NCBI GenBank assembly: GCA_934140285.1 | Contig: CAKPBI010000005.1 | Span: forward strand, 62,001-126,000 | From: an uncultured Bacilli bacterium | GTDB lineage: Bacteria > Bacillota_I > Bacilli_A > ML615J-28 > CAG-313 | Length of the DNA: 64,000 bases | Reading direction: 5' to 3' | Made by a program: the position numbers and the translations under genes | Shown here: positions 1 to 8,191 of the stretch, in pieces | How the letters are laid out: every line of letters begins with the position of its first letter | Position numbering within the stretch: the stretch's first letter is position 1 | Notes under the pieces: generated by a model | Told to the model about the DNA's origin: nothing | The model's input: only the letters and a program-made list of their open reading frames with translations | The model's database searches: none

Positions 1-978
1 GTTAAAACAACACGTTCTTTAATAGTTGTAACTGCACCTGGCCCAGGTAGCGGTAAAATGGCAACTTGTTTATCTCAACTTTATCATGAATCAATTCGTG
101 GTATACATGCAGGATATGCGAAATATGAAACATTCCCCGTTTGGAATTTACCTTTAAAACATCCAGTAAACCTTGCTTATGAAGCTGCTACTGCTGATCT
201 AAACGATGTAAATATGATTGATCCATACCATTTAAATGCATATGGAACTCTTGCAGTAAATTATAACCGTGATGTTGAAGTTTTTCCTGTTTTGGAAGCT
301 TTATTTAAAAAAATATATGGCTCATGCCCGTACTGCTCTCCAACTGATATGGGAGTTAATATGGCTGGATTTTGTATAACCAATGAGGATGCTGTAACAG
401 AAGCATGTAAACAAGAGGTAATAAGAAGATATTTAAATGCTCGTTGTGATGTAAGATTAGGAAAATGTAGTGAACAAGTAGTAGAAAAAATTGAATTAAT
501 AATGCGTCAAATTGGAACTAATGTTAGGGATCGTAAGATTGTAGAAGTTGCATTAGAAAAGGAAAAAGAAAAGAAGACTCCTGTGGTGGCTATAGAATTA
601 CATGATGGAGTCATCATTACTGGAAAACAAACAGATTTACTAACTGCTACTTCATCTATGATTTTAAATACAATCAAATATATGGCCGGTATTACTGATA
701 AATTAAAACTTGTATCGCCAAATATAATTAAACCAATTCAAAACTTAAAACGTAATGTGTTAAACTTGGAAAATGTAAGACTTAATGCTCAAGATTTACT
801 AACCGCTCTATCAATTAATGCAACTACAAACTCTATAGTTGAAGATGCTTTGAGTATGATAAGTGGATTAGAAAAAGCTGAGGTTCATTCAACTACAATG
901 TTGCCATATGAAGATCTTCAAGTTTTAAAAGAACTAAAAATTAATGTGACAACTGAACCAGTAATAAAGAATAATTAA
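1..978 (+). CDS. DUF1846 (UPF0371) family protein, 5' truncated
   Basis: The reading frame is open from base 1, so this is the C-terminal 325 residues of a protein usually about 500 long; the start lies outside the window. The segments VVTAPGPGSGKMATCLSQLYHE, NLPLKHPVNLAYEAATADLNDVN and SPTDMGVNMAG are hallmarks of DUF1846, a conserved Firmicutes family. The GPGSGK stretch looks like a nucleotide-binding P-loop. The ATG at 58 is internal (the Met of the GKMATC motif) and is not a real start. Function is not established for the family; a nucleotide-dependent enzyme is plausible. The NCS2 permease starts 12 bases downstream, so the two are probably co-transcribed, which would fit a link to nucleobase metabolism but does not prove it. 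Confidence 0.93.
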   Translation, partial: VKTTRSLIVVTAPGPGSGKMATCLSQLYHESIRGIHAGYAKYETFPVWNLPLKHPVNLAYEAATADLNDVNMIDPYHLNAYGTLAVNYNRDVEVFPVLEALFKKIYGSCPYCSPTDMGVNMAGFCITNEDAVTEACKQEVIRRYLNARCDVRLGKCSEQVVEKIELIMRQIGTNVRDRKIVEVALEKEKEKKTPVVAIELHDGVIITGKQTDLLTATSSMILNTIKYMAGITDKLKLVSPNIIKPIQNLKRNVLNLENVRLNAQDLLTALSINATTNSIVEDALSMISGLEKAEVHSTTMLPYEDLQVLKELKINVTTEPVIKNN

Positions 979-990
979 GTAGGATAATTA

Positions 991-2301
991 ATGATTAAAG
1001 AAGATAATTTGAATAATATTGAGGGAAATGTTCCAATATTTAAAGCATTGCCATTTGGTCTTCAACATGTTCTAGCAATATTTATAGCAAATATTGCACC
1101 AATTCTTTTGTTATTAAATAACAAGGAAATTAATACTGACCAAAATTTAACAAGAACAATTGTACAAAACTCTTTATTTATTGCTGGTATAGGAACCTTA
1201 ATTCAACTTTTTCCAATTTGGAAAGTTGGATCGAAACTTCCTATTTATGTAGGAATTAGTTTTACGTACTTATCTGTTTTGATATATATAGGTACAAGAT
1301 ATGGTTACAATGTAATCATTTCATCAGTTTTAATTGGTTCAATCTTTATGATTGTGTTATCTTTTTTTACAAAAGCAATAAGAAAGATTGTTCCTAGTAT
1401 TACTAGTTCAATTGTTGTATTTATGCTTGGATTTTCCCTTGCTTTATCACAAGTAAAAGAACTAAATATTTTTAACAAATCATTTTATACCTATAAAAAT
1501 ATAATTGTTTTACTTACAACAATTGTTACATATATTATATGTACATACTGCTTTAATAAAAAAATAAAAAATTTCGCACTATTAATATCTTTGATAATTG
1601 GTTATGTTTTCTCGCTTATTTTAGGAATGATTGATTATTCAGTATTTAATCAATTGCCAATCTTTACATATCCTAGAATATATAATTTTAAAAATATAGA
1701 ATTTAATATAGAAGCAATTATTAGTGTTTGTCTAATTTTCTTAGTTTCTACGACAGATGTATTTGGTGCAATATTTGCTCTTGACATACCTGATAAAGAT
1801 GAAGAAAAGTCAATACCAAATGGCATATGTGGTATTGGTGTTGGATCGTTAATATCAGGAATCTTTGGTGCGACTCCAATTACACCATTTATTGGTAATA
1901 TTGGAATCGTCAATAATACTAAGGTAGTGAATAGAAGGGCCTTAGGCCTTGGTGCCATTATATTAATAATCGCTTCATTTTTCCCAATCTTTGGGGCTTT
2001 TGCTCAATCAATACCGAGCACAGTTGTATATGTATCAATGATAATTTTATTTGTTGGTATAGCTATATCTGGAATTAAAATGATTTATGCTTGTGGAATT
2101 AATAAAAAAAATATTTTAGTAATAGCTATTACAGGAATAATATGTATTGCTTTATATTTATTAGGTACATATGTTTCTAGTATTCCTAATATTTTAAAAA
2201 TAATATTCACTAATGTTATCGCAACATCATTTCTTTTTAGTACAATAATTTATTATCTTATTCCCGGTGAAAAGATTTTACTTGAAAAAAATGATAAATA
2301 G
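991..2301 (+). CDS. NCS2 family nucleobase (uracil/xanthine-type) permease
   Basis: 436 residues with about 12-14 hydrophobic segments, the size of UraA/PbuX carriers. The N-terminal region (FGLQHVLAIFIANIAPILLL) matches the NCS2 signature, in which a Gln-His pair lies in the first membrane helix. The later stretch TTDVFGAIFALDIP and the following Gly/Pro/Thr-rich segment (GSLISGIFGATPITPFIGNIG) correspond to the conserved substrate-binding helices 8-10. NCS2 carriers import uracil, xanthine or related bases with protons or sodium across the cytoplasmic membrane. The exact substrate cannot be assigned from sequence. It follows the DUF1846 gene by 12 bases. Confidence 0.88.
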   Translation: MIKEDNLNNIEGNVPIFKALPFGLQHVLAIFIANIAPILLLLNNKEINTDQNLTRTIVQNSLFIAGIGTLIQLFPIWKVGSKLPIYVGISFTYLSVLIYIGTRYGYNVIISSVLIGSIFMIVLSFFTKAIRKIVPSITSSIVVFMLGFSLALSQVKELNIFNKSFYTYKNIIVLLTTIVTYIICTYCFNKKIKNFALLISLIIGYVFSLILGMIDYSVFNQLPIFTYPRIYNFKNIEFNIEAIISVCLIFLVSTTDVFGAIFALDIPDKDEEKSIPNGICGIGVGSLISGIFGATPITPFIGNIGIVNNTKVVNRRALGLGAIILIIASFFPIFGAFAQSIPSTVVYVSMIILFVGIAISGIKMIYACGINKKNILVIAITGIICIALYLLGTYVSSIPNILKIIFTNVIATSFLFSTIIYYLIPGEKILLEKNDK

Positions 2302-2310
2302 TGATAAAAT
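2282..2310 (+). promoter_or_regulatory. Predicted sigma-A promoter for the 2335 lipoprotein gene
   Basis: TTGAAA (2282-2287), a 17-base spacer and TAAAAT (2305-2310). The -35 box lies inside the last codons of the permease gene. A ribosome site AAAGGTG follows before the ATG at 2335. Confidence 0.5.
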
Positions 2311-2334
2311 ATACAAAAAGGCAAAGGTGAAGAA

Positions 2335-4152
2335 ATGAAAAAAATTAAGTATTTAATAGTTTGTTTAGTATTAACATTAACTCTTATAACATTTGCTGGA
2401 TGCAATAAAAATGAAAACCCTACAGAAGAAGTAAAAATAACAAATATTTCTCTAAATAAGGATTCAGTAACAACATCTAATACTGGTAGCATTAATGTTA
2501 ATGATTTGAAAATTGATGTATTTTATAGTGATAATACAAAAGAACCACTTGTTGTAACATCTGATATGATTACTAAAGGATTAGAAAACCTCAACAAAGA
2601 AGGTACACATACAATAGAAATTTCATATAAGGGAAAAACTATTGAGGTAACTATAACAATAAGTTTACCGATAACAGTAACAAAAGTATCACTTAATGAA
2701 GACTCTATTTTATCTTGTGTTGATGTGACTTTTCCATTAGATAATTTACAATTGGATGTTTTATATAGCGATGGTAAAGTTAAAGTTGTTGATGTAACAG
2801 AAGAAATGATAGTTGAAGGAATGGAAAACTTAAGTATTGAAGGTACTCATATTATAAAAATTAAATATGATACTCAAACAATTGAAGTTACAATTCAACT
2901 AACAAAACCAATAATAGTTACAAGTATTGAAGTTAATAAAATTTCACAATTGACATTTGAACAAGGATTATTTGACTCTAGTAATATTTTTATAGTTGCT
3001 CATTATAGCGATGGTTCAAGCTTTACATATACAGTTAAGGATTCAATGTTAAGTGATATTGAAAAATTAAGTGAAGTTGGCACTCATGAATTAACAATTA
3101 CATATGAAGGATGTACAACAGAAGTTACAATAGTTATTACCAAACCATTTGATTATAGTGCTTATGATTTAGTAAAAAATGTAAATGGTGATGGATATGA
3201 AATCGCTAGTTATAATGGTGATGAAACAGAAATATATCTTCCATCAACATATCAAGGACTTCCTATTGTAGGTATTAATGAAAGAGCATTCTATGGAAAT
3301 ACAACATTAAAAAAGATTGTTATTTCTGAATCAATTAAATACATTAAAAATGGTGCTTTTTATCAAGTCCCAACTCTAAGTTCTATTGCTATTCCTCTTA
3401 CAGTTGAAACAATAGAAGCATATGCTTTTGGTACTGTTCAAAATGATAAAAAAGTAATATACTATGAAGGAAATACAATTCCTAGTGCGTGGGCTTCAAA
3501 TTGGTATGATGAACAACATGCATATATACATTTTAATATTGCTCCATCCGAAATAATAAGAAGTGGAGATTACGAGTACTATATTAAAAATAATCAATTA
3601 GTTTTAGGTGATTATTTTGGAAATGAAACTAGTTTAACTGTTCCTGAAAAAATAGATCAAATAGATGTAACTATAATTGGTGGTGCATGCTTTAAAGGAA
3701 ATGCTACCGTTCAATCTTTAGTTATTCCTAATACAGTAATTGAGATTCAAAAATATGGAATTTCTGAATGCACTAATCTAACCCAATTAACATTGTCAAA
3801 CACATTAGTTGACTTAGGCCCTTATGCTTTAAGAGGTTGTGAAGAAATTAAAAAAATTATTCTTCCAGCATCTTTAAGAACAATAGGAGCTAATGCATTT
3901 AATATGTGCTCAGGTTTAGAAGAAATAATTATTCCAGATGGCGTTGTATCAATTGGTGCATATGCATTTGCTTGGTGCACTTCAGCAACTAAAATTTATT
4001 TACCAAACACATTAGTTGAAGTAAAAGGCGGCGCATGCTATGCATGTTCAAAAGCAACTATTTATACTTCATATTCTTCAATTCCTTCAACTTGGGAATC
4101 TGGTTGGAATATGAGTGGAAGACCAATTGTTTATGATTATAAACTAGCTTAA
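2335..4152 (+). CDS. Lipoprotein with three Ig-like repeats and BspA-type leucine-rich repeats
   Basis: 605 residues. The signal peptide ends in a lipobox (TFAGC, Cys at about 23), so the protein is predicted to be exported and lipid-anchored. Residues about 33-270 hold three repeats of about 75-80 residues, each ending in a pattern like GTHTIEISYKGKTIEVTI, typical of bacterial Ig-like (Big_3-type) folds. Residues about 290-590 are BspA-type LRR_5 repeats, with recurring units such as IGANAFNMCSGLEEIIIP. A region ending TWESGW recurs twice, closing each LRR block. Surface adhesin or binding protein is the family expectation; the ligand is unknown. It shares its domain types with the giant protease at 27.5 kb. 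Confidence 0.88.
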   Translation: MKKIKYLIVCLVLTLTLITFAGCNKNENPTEEVKITNISLNKDSVTTSNTGSINVNDLKIDVFYSDNTKEPLVVTSDMITKGLENLNKEGTHTIEISYKGKTIEVTITISLPITVTKVSLNEDSILSCVDVTFPLDNLQLDVLYSDGKVKVVDVTEEMIVEGMENLSIEGTHIIKIKYDTQTIEVTIQLTKPIIVTSIEVNKISQLTFEQGLFDSSNIFIVAHYSDGSSFTYTVKDSMLSDIEKLSEVGTHELTITYEGCTTEVTIVITKPFDYSAYDLVKNVNGDGYEIASYNGDETEIYLPSTYQGLPIVGINERAFYGNTTLKKIVISESIKYIKNGAFYQVPTLSSIAIPLTVETIEAYAFGTVQNDKKVIYYEGNTIPSAWASNWYDEQHAYIHFNIAPSEIIRSGDYEYYIKNNQLVLGDYFGNETSLTVPEKIDQIDVTIIGGACFKGNATVQSLVIPNTVIEIQKYGISECTNLTQLTLSNTLVDLGPYALRGCEEIKKIILPASLRTIGANAFNMCSGLEEIIIPDGVVSIGAYAFAWCTSATKIYLPNTLVEVKGGACYACSKATIYTSYSSIPSTWESGWNMSGRPIVYDYKLA

Positions 4153-4162
4153 ATAAATAAAA

Positions 4163-4190
4163 AGGTGATATAAGAATTCTTATATCACCT
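4163..4190. repeat. Perfect 28-base palindrome (hairpin)
   Basis: The 28 bases are a perfect inverted repeat centred on GAATTC. No T-run follows on the + strand, but the reverse strand gives a T-rich tail, so as a terminator it would work better leftward. It may still act as a weak terminator or 3' mRNA end for the lipoprotein gene. Confidence 0.5.
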
Positions 4191-4212
4191 ACTTACTATA
4201 AGGAGCAAAAAA

Positions 4213-5514
4213 ATGAAATATATATATCTTGCAGAAAAATACAATCTTGTTGTTGGGGATAAATTTGAATTATTTTATCGAGGGGTTATAAAATTATATA
4301 ACCCATATCAATATTACATCTTAATAAAGTGTAATAAAGGTAATCCATACCCACGTTATTTTACATATACACCAACGATAAATGATTTAGGATCATATGA
4401 ATTAACTATGCAATTAATTGATAACGATGGAACAATTATTGATGAAGGTAAGACAACATTAATAGTAAATAATTTTGAAAAGCCTAGTAAAAAGATAAAT
4501 GTTTTATGTATAGGTGATAGTTTAACAGTTAATGGGGTTTGGGTAGCTGAGGCATACCGACGTATATGTCATATTGGTGGAGAACCAGAAGGTTTAAATG
4601 CTGGAAATATTTTAAACTTTATTGGAACATGCAAAAAAGAAGTTGAAAATGATGTGGTAGGTTTTGAAGGATATGGTGGTTGGACATGGAAATCATATAC
4701 AACAAATGATCATATAGGTTTATACTCTAGTGTATGGGTAAAAACAAAACACCAAAAAACAGAAGCTGACCAACATAGTGTGTGGGAAAGTAATGGCCAT
4801 TTATGGATATTAGAAACAATAGAAAAAGATTCACTAAAGTTTAAACGTGGACCGGGCAATGTTAGTATGGTATCTAATTTAGGAGATAAATTTATCCATA
4901 AAGAAAATGCTAAAAACACGGATGATGTAGTAATTGAAAGTTTTTCTTTTGAAAAGACAAATCCTTTTTGGAATTCAACAATAAACGATATTGATTTTAA
5001 AGAGTATATAAAACAAAATAATTTTGAACAACCGGATTTAATATATATATTGCTTACTTGGAATGGTTTATATATACCTTATAATCATGATTTTTCTCAT
5101 CATCTAGATCCTGCTCATAAGATGATTAGACATATTCATTTAGTTTTCCCTAAAGCTAAAGTTAGAATTATGGGTATTCAAATTTGTTCGGTAAATGGTG
5201 GCATAGCATCTAACTATGGAGCAAGTGGACCATATAGTGATACTTTTGGAACAATTTCTACGGCCTTCTTTTATAATGAAGCTCTAGAAAAAATGACAAA
5301 AGAAGAAGAGTTTAAAGACTATGTATCATATATAGACACAAAAGCTCAATTTGATACTGAATATAATATGCCTGGAACAATGACAAAGGTAAACGCAAGA
5401 TCAGAAATTAAAGAAATGATAGGCAATAATGGTGTCCACCCAACTAATGCTGGATACCTTCAAATAGGTGATTGCTTCTATCGTAATTTAGTTAGTGATT
5501 TAAAAGAGTTGTAA
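4213..5514 (+). CDS. SGNH/GDSL-family hydrolase
   Basis: 433 residues without a signal peptide, preceded by AAGGAG. An N-terminal beta-rich domain (about 1-90, Ig-like, with SYELTMQLID) precedes the hydrolase domain, which opens with VLCIGDSLTVNG (block I, nucleophile Ser103). The C-terminal block V is NNGVHPTNAGY with catalytic His409. The usual Asp three residues before this His is Asn406, which may alter the triad. Family members are esterases, lipases or carbohydrate deacetylases; the substrate is unknown. The lack of an export signal is notable beside a lipoprotein gene and suggests an intracellular substrate or a missed secretion route. Confidence 0.85.
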   Translation: MKYIYLAEKYNLVVGDKFELFYRGVIKLYNPYQYYILIKCNKGNPYPRYFTYTPTINDLGSYELTMQLIDNDGTIIDEGKTTLIVNNFEKPSKKINVLCIGDSLTVNGVWVAEAYRRICHIGGEPEGLNAGNILNFIGTCKKEVENDVVGFEGYGGWTWKSYTTNDHIGLYSSVWVKTKHQKTEADQHSVWESNGHLWILETIEKDSLKFKRGPGNVSMVSNLGDKFIHKENAKNTDDVVIESFSFEKTNPFWNSTINDIDFKEYIKQNNFEQPDLIYILLTWNGLYIPYNHDFSHHLDPAHKMIRHIHLVFPKAKVRIMGIQICSVNGGIASNYGASGPYSDTFGTISTAFFYNEALEKMTKEEEFKDYVSYIDTKAQFDTEYNMPGTMTKVNARSEIKEMIGNNGVHPTNAGYLQIGDCFYRNLVSDLKEL

Positions 5515-5537
5515 AAAAAATTAATTTGGTGTACAAT
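5509..5537 (+). promoter_or_regulatory. Predicted promoter for the CvpA-like gene
   Basis: TTGTAA (5509-5514), 17-base spacer, TACAAT (5532-5537). The -35 overlaps the stop codon of the hydrolase gene. A strong ribosome site AAGGAGGG lies just before the ATG at 5564. Confidence 0.45.
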
Positions 5538-5563
5538 ATATACACAAGAAGGAGGGAAATCAA

Positions 5564-6307
5564 ATGTTTGATGTAATAGGTATTATATGTTTAGTTATTT
5601 GTGCTGTATTTATTATAATAGGTTTTATTAATGGTTTCTTATCCTTATTTTTAGGACTTGCAAAAGGTCTAGTCGCAGTAATATTAGCCGCTCTTTTATG
5701 TAAACCAATTGGTGTTGCATTGTGTAATACTGGAATTGGAACAGGTATATCTAACAAAATTGAAACATCACTAGTAAATATGGATCCTGCTTTTAACGAA
5801 GTTATTACTAATGAAAACAAAGATGAGTTTATTGAAACACAACTTACTGAAAAACTAGCAAAATTAAATTTGCCAAATACAATAGCAAAATATATTAGTA
5901 ATTTAATGAAGAATAAAGTAAATATATCCTCAACTGATGGAATTACATGTGGACAATATATTGGTAAAGGTGTTGCAATGTTCGTTAGTATTATTATTGC
6001 TTTTATAATTATTTCTATATTATTAGTTATAATTTTCTGGATTTTGCAGAAATTCGCAAAGAAAATAAATTTAGTTCCATTTGTTGGTTTAGCTAATAGA
6101 TTATGTGGGGCAGCACTTGGCTTAGGAATTGCATTAATAATTACATCTATGCTATCATATGTAGTATCTTTATTGATGGTTATACCATGGAATTTTGCTG
6201 AAACCATAAAAGAATCACTAAAACTAGGACAAGAAGAATTTACAATTGGAAAGTTCTTTTATGAACATAATGCCTTAAAATGGATTATTAATTTGATATT
6301 TAGTTAA
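5564..6307 (+). CDS. CvpA family membrane protein
   Basis: 247 residues with hydrophobic segments at about 2-20, 24-45, 137-163 and 185-210. The opening pattern, a short helix followed by GFINGFLSLFLGLAKGLVAVILAALL, matches CvpA (named for colicin V production), a family of about 170-250 residues with four membrane helices and an extracellular loop. A weakly conserved linker separates the second and third helices. The biochemical role is unresolved; roles in envelope stress have been reported for the family. It has its own predicted promoter and a strong terminator, so it is probably monocistronic. Confidence 0.75.
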   Translation: MFDVIGIICLVICAVFIIIGFINGFLSLFLGLAKGLVAVILAALLCKPIGVALCNTGIGTGISNKIETSLVNMDPAFNEVITNENKDEFIETQLTEKLAKLNLPNTIAKYISNLMKNKVNISSTDGITCGQYIGKGVAMFVSIIIAFIIISILLVIIFWILQKFAKKINLVPFVGLANRLCGAALGLGIALIITSMLSYVVSLLMVIPWNFAETIKESLKLGQEEFTIGKFFYEHNALKWIINLIFS

Positions 6308-6308
6308 A

Positions 6309-6336
6309 AGGTCACTTAATGAAGTGACCTATTTTA
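6309..6336 (+). terminator. Rho-independent terminator after the CvpA-like gene
   Basis: A 9-bp stem AGGTCACTT/AAGTGACCT with a 4-base loop, followed by ATTTTAT. Confidence 0.8.
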
Positions 6337-6352
6337 TATAAATTACATAATT

Positions 6353-6380
6353 TTGAAAAAATAAAAATATATGTTATAAT
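6353..6380 (+). promoter_or_regulatory. Predicted sigma-A promoter for the CDF exporter
   Basis: TTGAAA (6353-6358), 16-base spacer, TATAAT (6375-6380), 25 bases before the ATG. Confidence 0.65.
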
Positions 6381-6405
6381 AGAGATAAATTAAGAGGTTT
6401 GAAAT

Positions 6406-7596
6406 ATGAGAAAATTACTATTAAAGATATTTATAAAAGATTATAAAAATACATCTAATCAAACAGTCAGAACGAAATATGGAACATTATCGGGAATTGT
6501 TGGAATTGTAGCAAACCTGTTTCTATGTATATTTAAGATTGTAGCTGGCTTTTTAAGTGGGAGTCTTTCAATAATGGCTGATGGAATTAATAACTTGTCT
6601 GATGCAGGCTCTTCAATAATTACATTAATCGGCTTTAAACTATCTAATAAACCAGCGGACGAAGATCATCCATTTGGTCATGAGAGAATTGAATATTTGA
6701 CAGGTGTTATTGTTTCATTTATTATACTTGCAATTGGGGGAATACTTGGATATGAATCAATTCTAAAAATTATTGCTTCAATAAAAGATCCAGAAAGTAT
6801 TAGTATTGAAGTAACCCCTGTATTATATATAATAATGGGAGTATCAATCCTTGTAAAATGTTGGTTGGCCTTGTTTAATCATAAAAATGGAAAAGAAATA
6901 GAATCTACAACACTCCAAGCTACTGCACAAGATAGCTTAAATGATTGCATTTCTACTGCTGCCGTAATAGGAGGAATGATAGTCTTTAATATTTGGCATC
7001 TTCCATTAGATGGATATATTGGTGTAATTGTTTCAATTTTTATTTTAATTTCTGGAATTAAAATGTTAAAGGAAACAATGAATCCATTAATAGGAGAAGA
7101 TATTTCTGCTGATTTAAAAAATAAAATAAAAGAAAGAGTAATGTCATATGAGGGAATACTAGGTGTACATGACTTGGTTGTTCATACATATGGTCCAAAT
7201 AAGATTTTCGCAACTATTCATGCTGAGGTATCCTCAACTGCTAATATACTAGAAAGTCATGATATAATAGATAACATTGAAAAAGACTTTAAAGATAATT
7301 TAAATATTAATTTGGTAATTCATATGGATCCTATTGATATTACTGATCCCAAAACTGCAGCTTTAAAAGAAACTGTTTTAGAAATTTTATATGATTTTGA
7401 TCCTAAATTATCTTTTCATGATTTTAGGGTAGTACATGGAATTACTCATACAAACATTCTTTTTGATGTAAGTATTCCTATTAAATATAATAAAACTCCA
7501 CAAGAGGTTAGAGAATACCTAGTAACAAAAATAAAGGAATATGATTTAAAGTTAAATCCAATAATTCAAATTGATCAACATTATGAAAGAAATTAA
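6406..7596 (+). CDS. Cation diffusion facilitator (CDF) metal exporter
   Basis: 396 residues. About six membrane helices occupy residues 25-225, followed by a soluble C-terminal region of about 170 residues that resembles the CDF dimerisation domain. Metal-site motifs are visible: ADGINNLSDAGS in helix 2 and AQDSLNDCIST in helix 5, giving paired N/D-xxx-D ligands. DEDHPFGHERIEYL after helix 2 is also a family hallmark. The first metal position reads N-N-x-x-D, as in manganese-type members, rather than His-x-x-x-Asp as in zinc exporters, so Mn2+ is a reasonable guess. CDF proteins export divalent metals in exchange for protons. The C-terminal part looks longer than average and may hold a second cytoplasmic domain. 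Confidence 0.9.
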   Translation: MRKLLLKIFIKDYKNTSNQTVRTKYGTLSGIVGIVANLFLCIFKIVAGFLSGSLSIMADGINNLSDAGSSIITLIGFKLSNKPADEDHPFGHERIEYLTGVIVSFIILAIGGILGYESILKIIASIKDPESISIEVTPVLYIIMGVSILVKCWLALFNHKNGKEIESTTLQATAQDSLNDCISTAAVIGGMIVFNIWHLPLDGYIGVIVSIFILISGIKMLKETMNPLIGEDISADLKNKIKERVMSYEGILGVHDLVVHTYGPNKIFATIHAEVSSTANILESHDIIDNIEKDFKDNLNINLVIHMDPIDITDPKTAALKETVLEILYDFDPKLSFHDFRVVHGITHTNILFDVSIPIKYNKTPQEVREYLVTKIKEYDLKLNPIIQIDQHYERN

Positions 7597-7666
7597 AAAA
7601 AACTTGTAAAAAATAACATTTAGTTTGTTATATATATGAATCTTTTTAAAAAAAGGTGGTGAGAGA

Positions 7667-8191
7667 ATGACAAATAAGGAATTAGATAGTTATGTATTAG
7701 ATTATATTGAAGGTAATAAAGATGCATTTGATGTAATATATCAAGAAACAAAGAAAAATGTATACCTATCGATTTACACTATAATAAAAAATCAAACAAC
7801 GATTGAAGATTTAATGCAAGATACTTATATGAAGATTATAGAGTCACTTAATAAGTATGAGTTAGGTACCAACTTTAAAGCATGGTCTTCAAGAATAGCA
7901 AGAAACACAGCCATTAATTACTATAATCATTATAAGAAACAAGTAATTGTTGATGTAAGTGAAAATGAAACCTTATTTGGCACTACCGAAAGAAAAGATT
8001 ATTTGATAGATGATGTGATTAAAATACTAGATGATGAAATTGAAAGAGAAGTATTTATCCATCGAATTGTCTTAAATTATACTTTAAAAGAAAGTAGTGG
8101 AATACTTGACATTCCACTGACAACAATTGCTTTTAAGTATAAGAAGGCATTAAAGAAAATAAAAAAATATTTAGGGGGAGAACAAAAATGA
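7667..8191 (+). CDS. ECF-type sigma-70 family RNA polymerase sigma factor
   Basis: 174 residues, the usual ECF size. Region 2 is recognisable at about 20-85 (DAFDVIYQETKKNVYLSIYT, then TTIEDLMQDTYMKIIESL and FKAWSSRIARNTAINYY), and region 4 at about 110-170 is a helix-turn-helix with LKESSGILDIPLTTIAFKYKKALKKIKKYL. It would direct RNA polymerase to a small regulon. The stop TGA overlaps the ATG of the next gene (ATGA), which implies translational coupling to the propeller protein. This is the only TGA stop in the window, and a TAA lies in frame two codons later. A TTGTAA box at 7604 with AT-rich sequence about 18 bases on could be its promoter; I cannot define an ECF-type promoter with confidence. 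Confidence 0.88.
   Translation: MTNKELDSYVLDYIEGNKDAFDVIYQETKKNVYLSIYTIIKNQTTIEDLMQDTYMKIIESLNKYELGTNFKAWSSRIARNTAINYYNHYKKQVIVDVSENETLFGTTERKDYLIDDVIKILDDEIEREVFIHRIVLNYTLKESSGILDIPLTTIAFKYKKALKKIKKYLGGEQK

Noticed and set aside
1650..1958. Minus-strand frame inside the NCS2 permease
   Set aside because: Shadow of conserved permease coding sequence.
5560..6207. 215-codon open frame on the minus strand opposite the CvpA-like gene
   Set aside because: The plus-strand gene has a promoter, a strong ribosome site and a terminator; the minus frame has none and its sequence is a mirror of membrane-helix codons in AT-rich DNA.
8189..8191. TGA as a Trp codon (genetic code 4)
   Set aside because: Trp is encoded by TGG everywhere and no gene needs TGA read-through; the only in-frame TGA acts as a stop.
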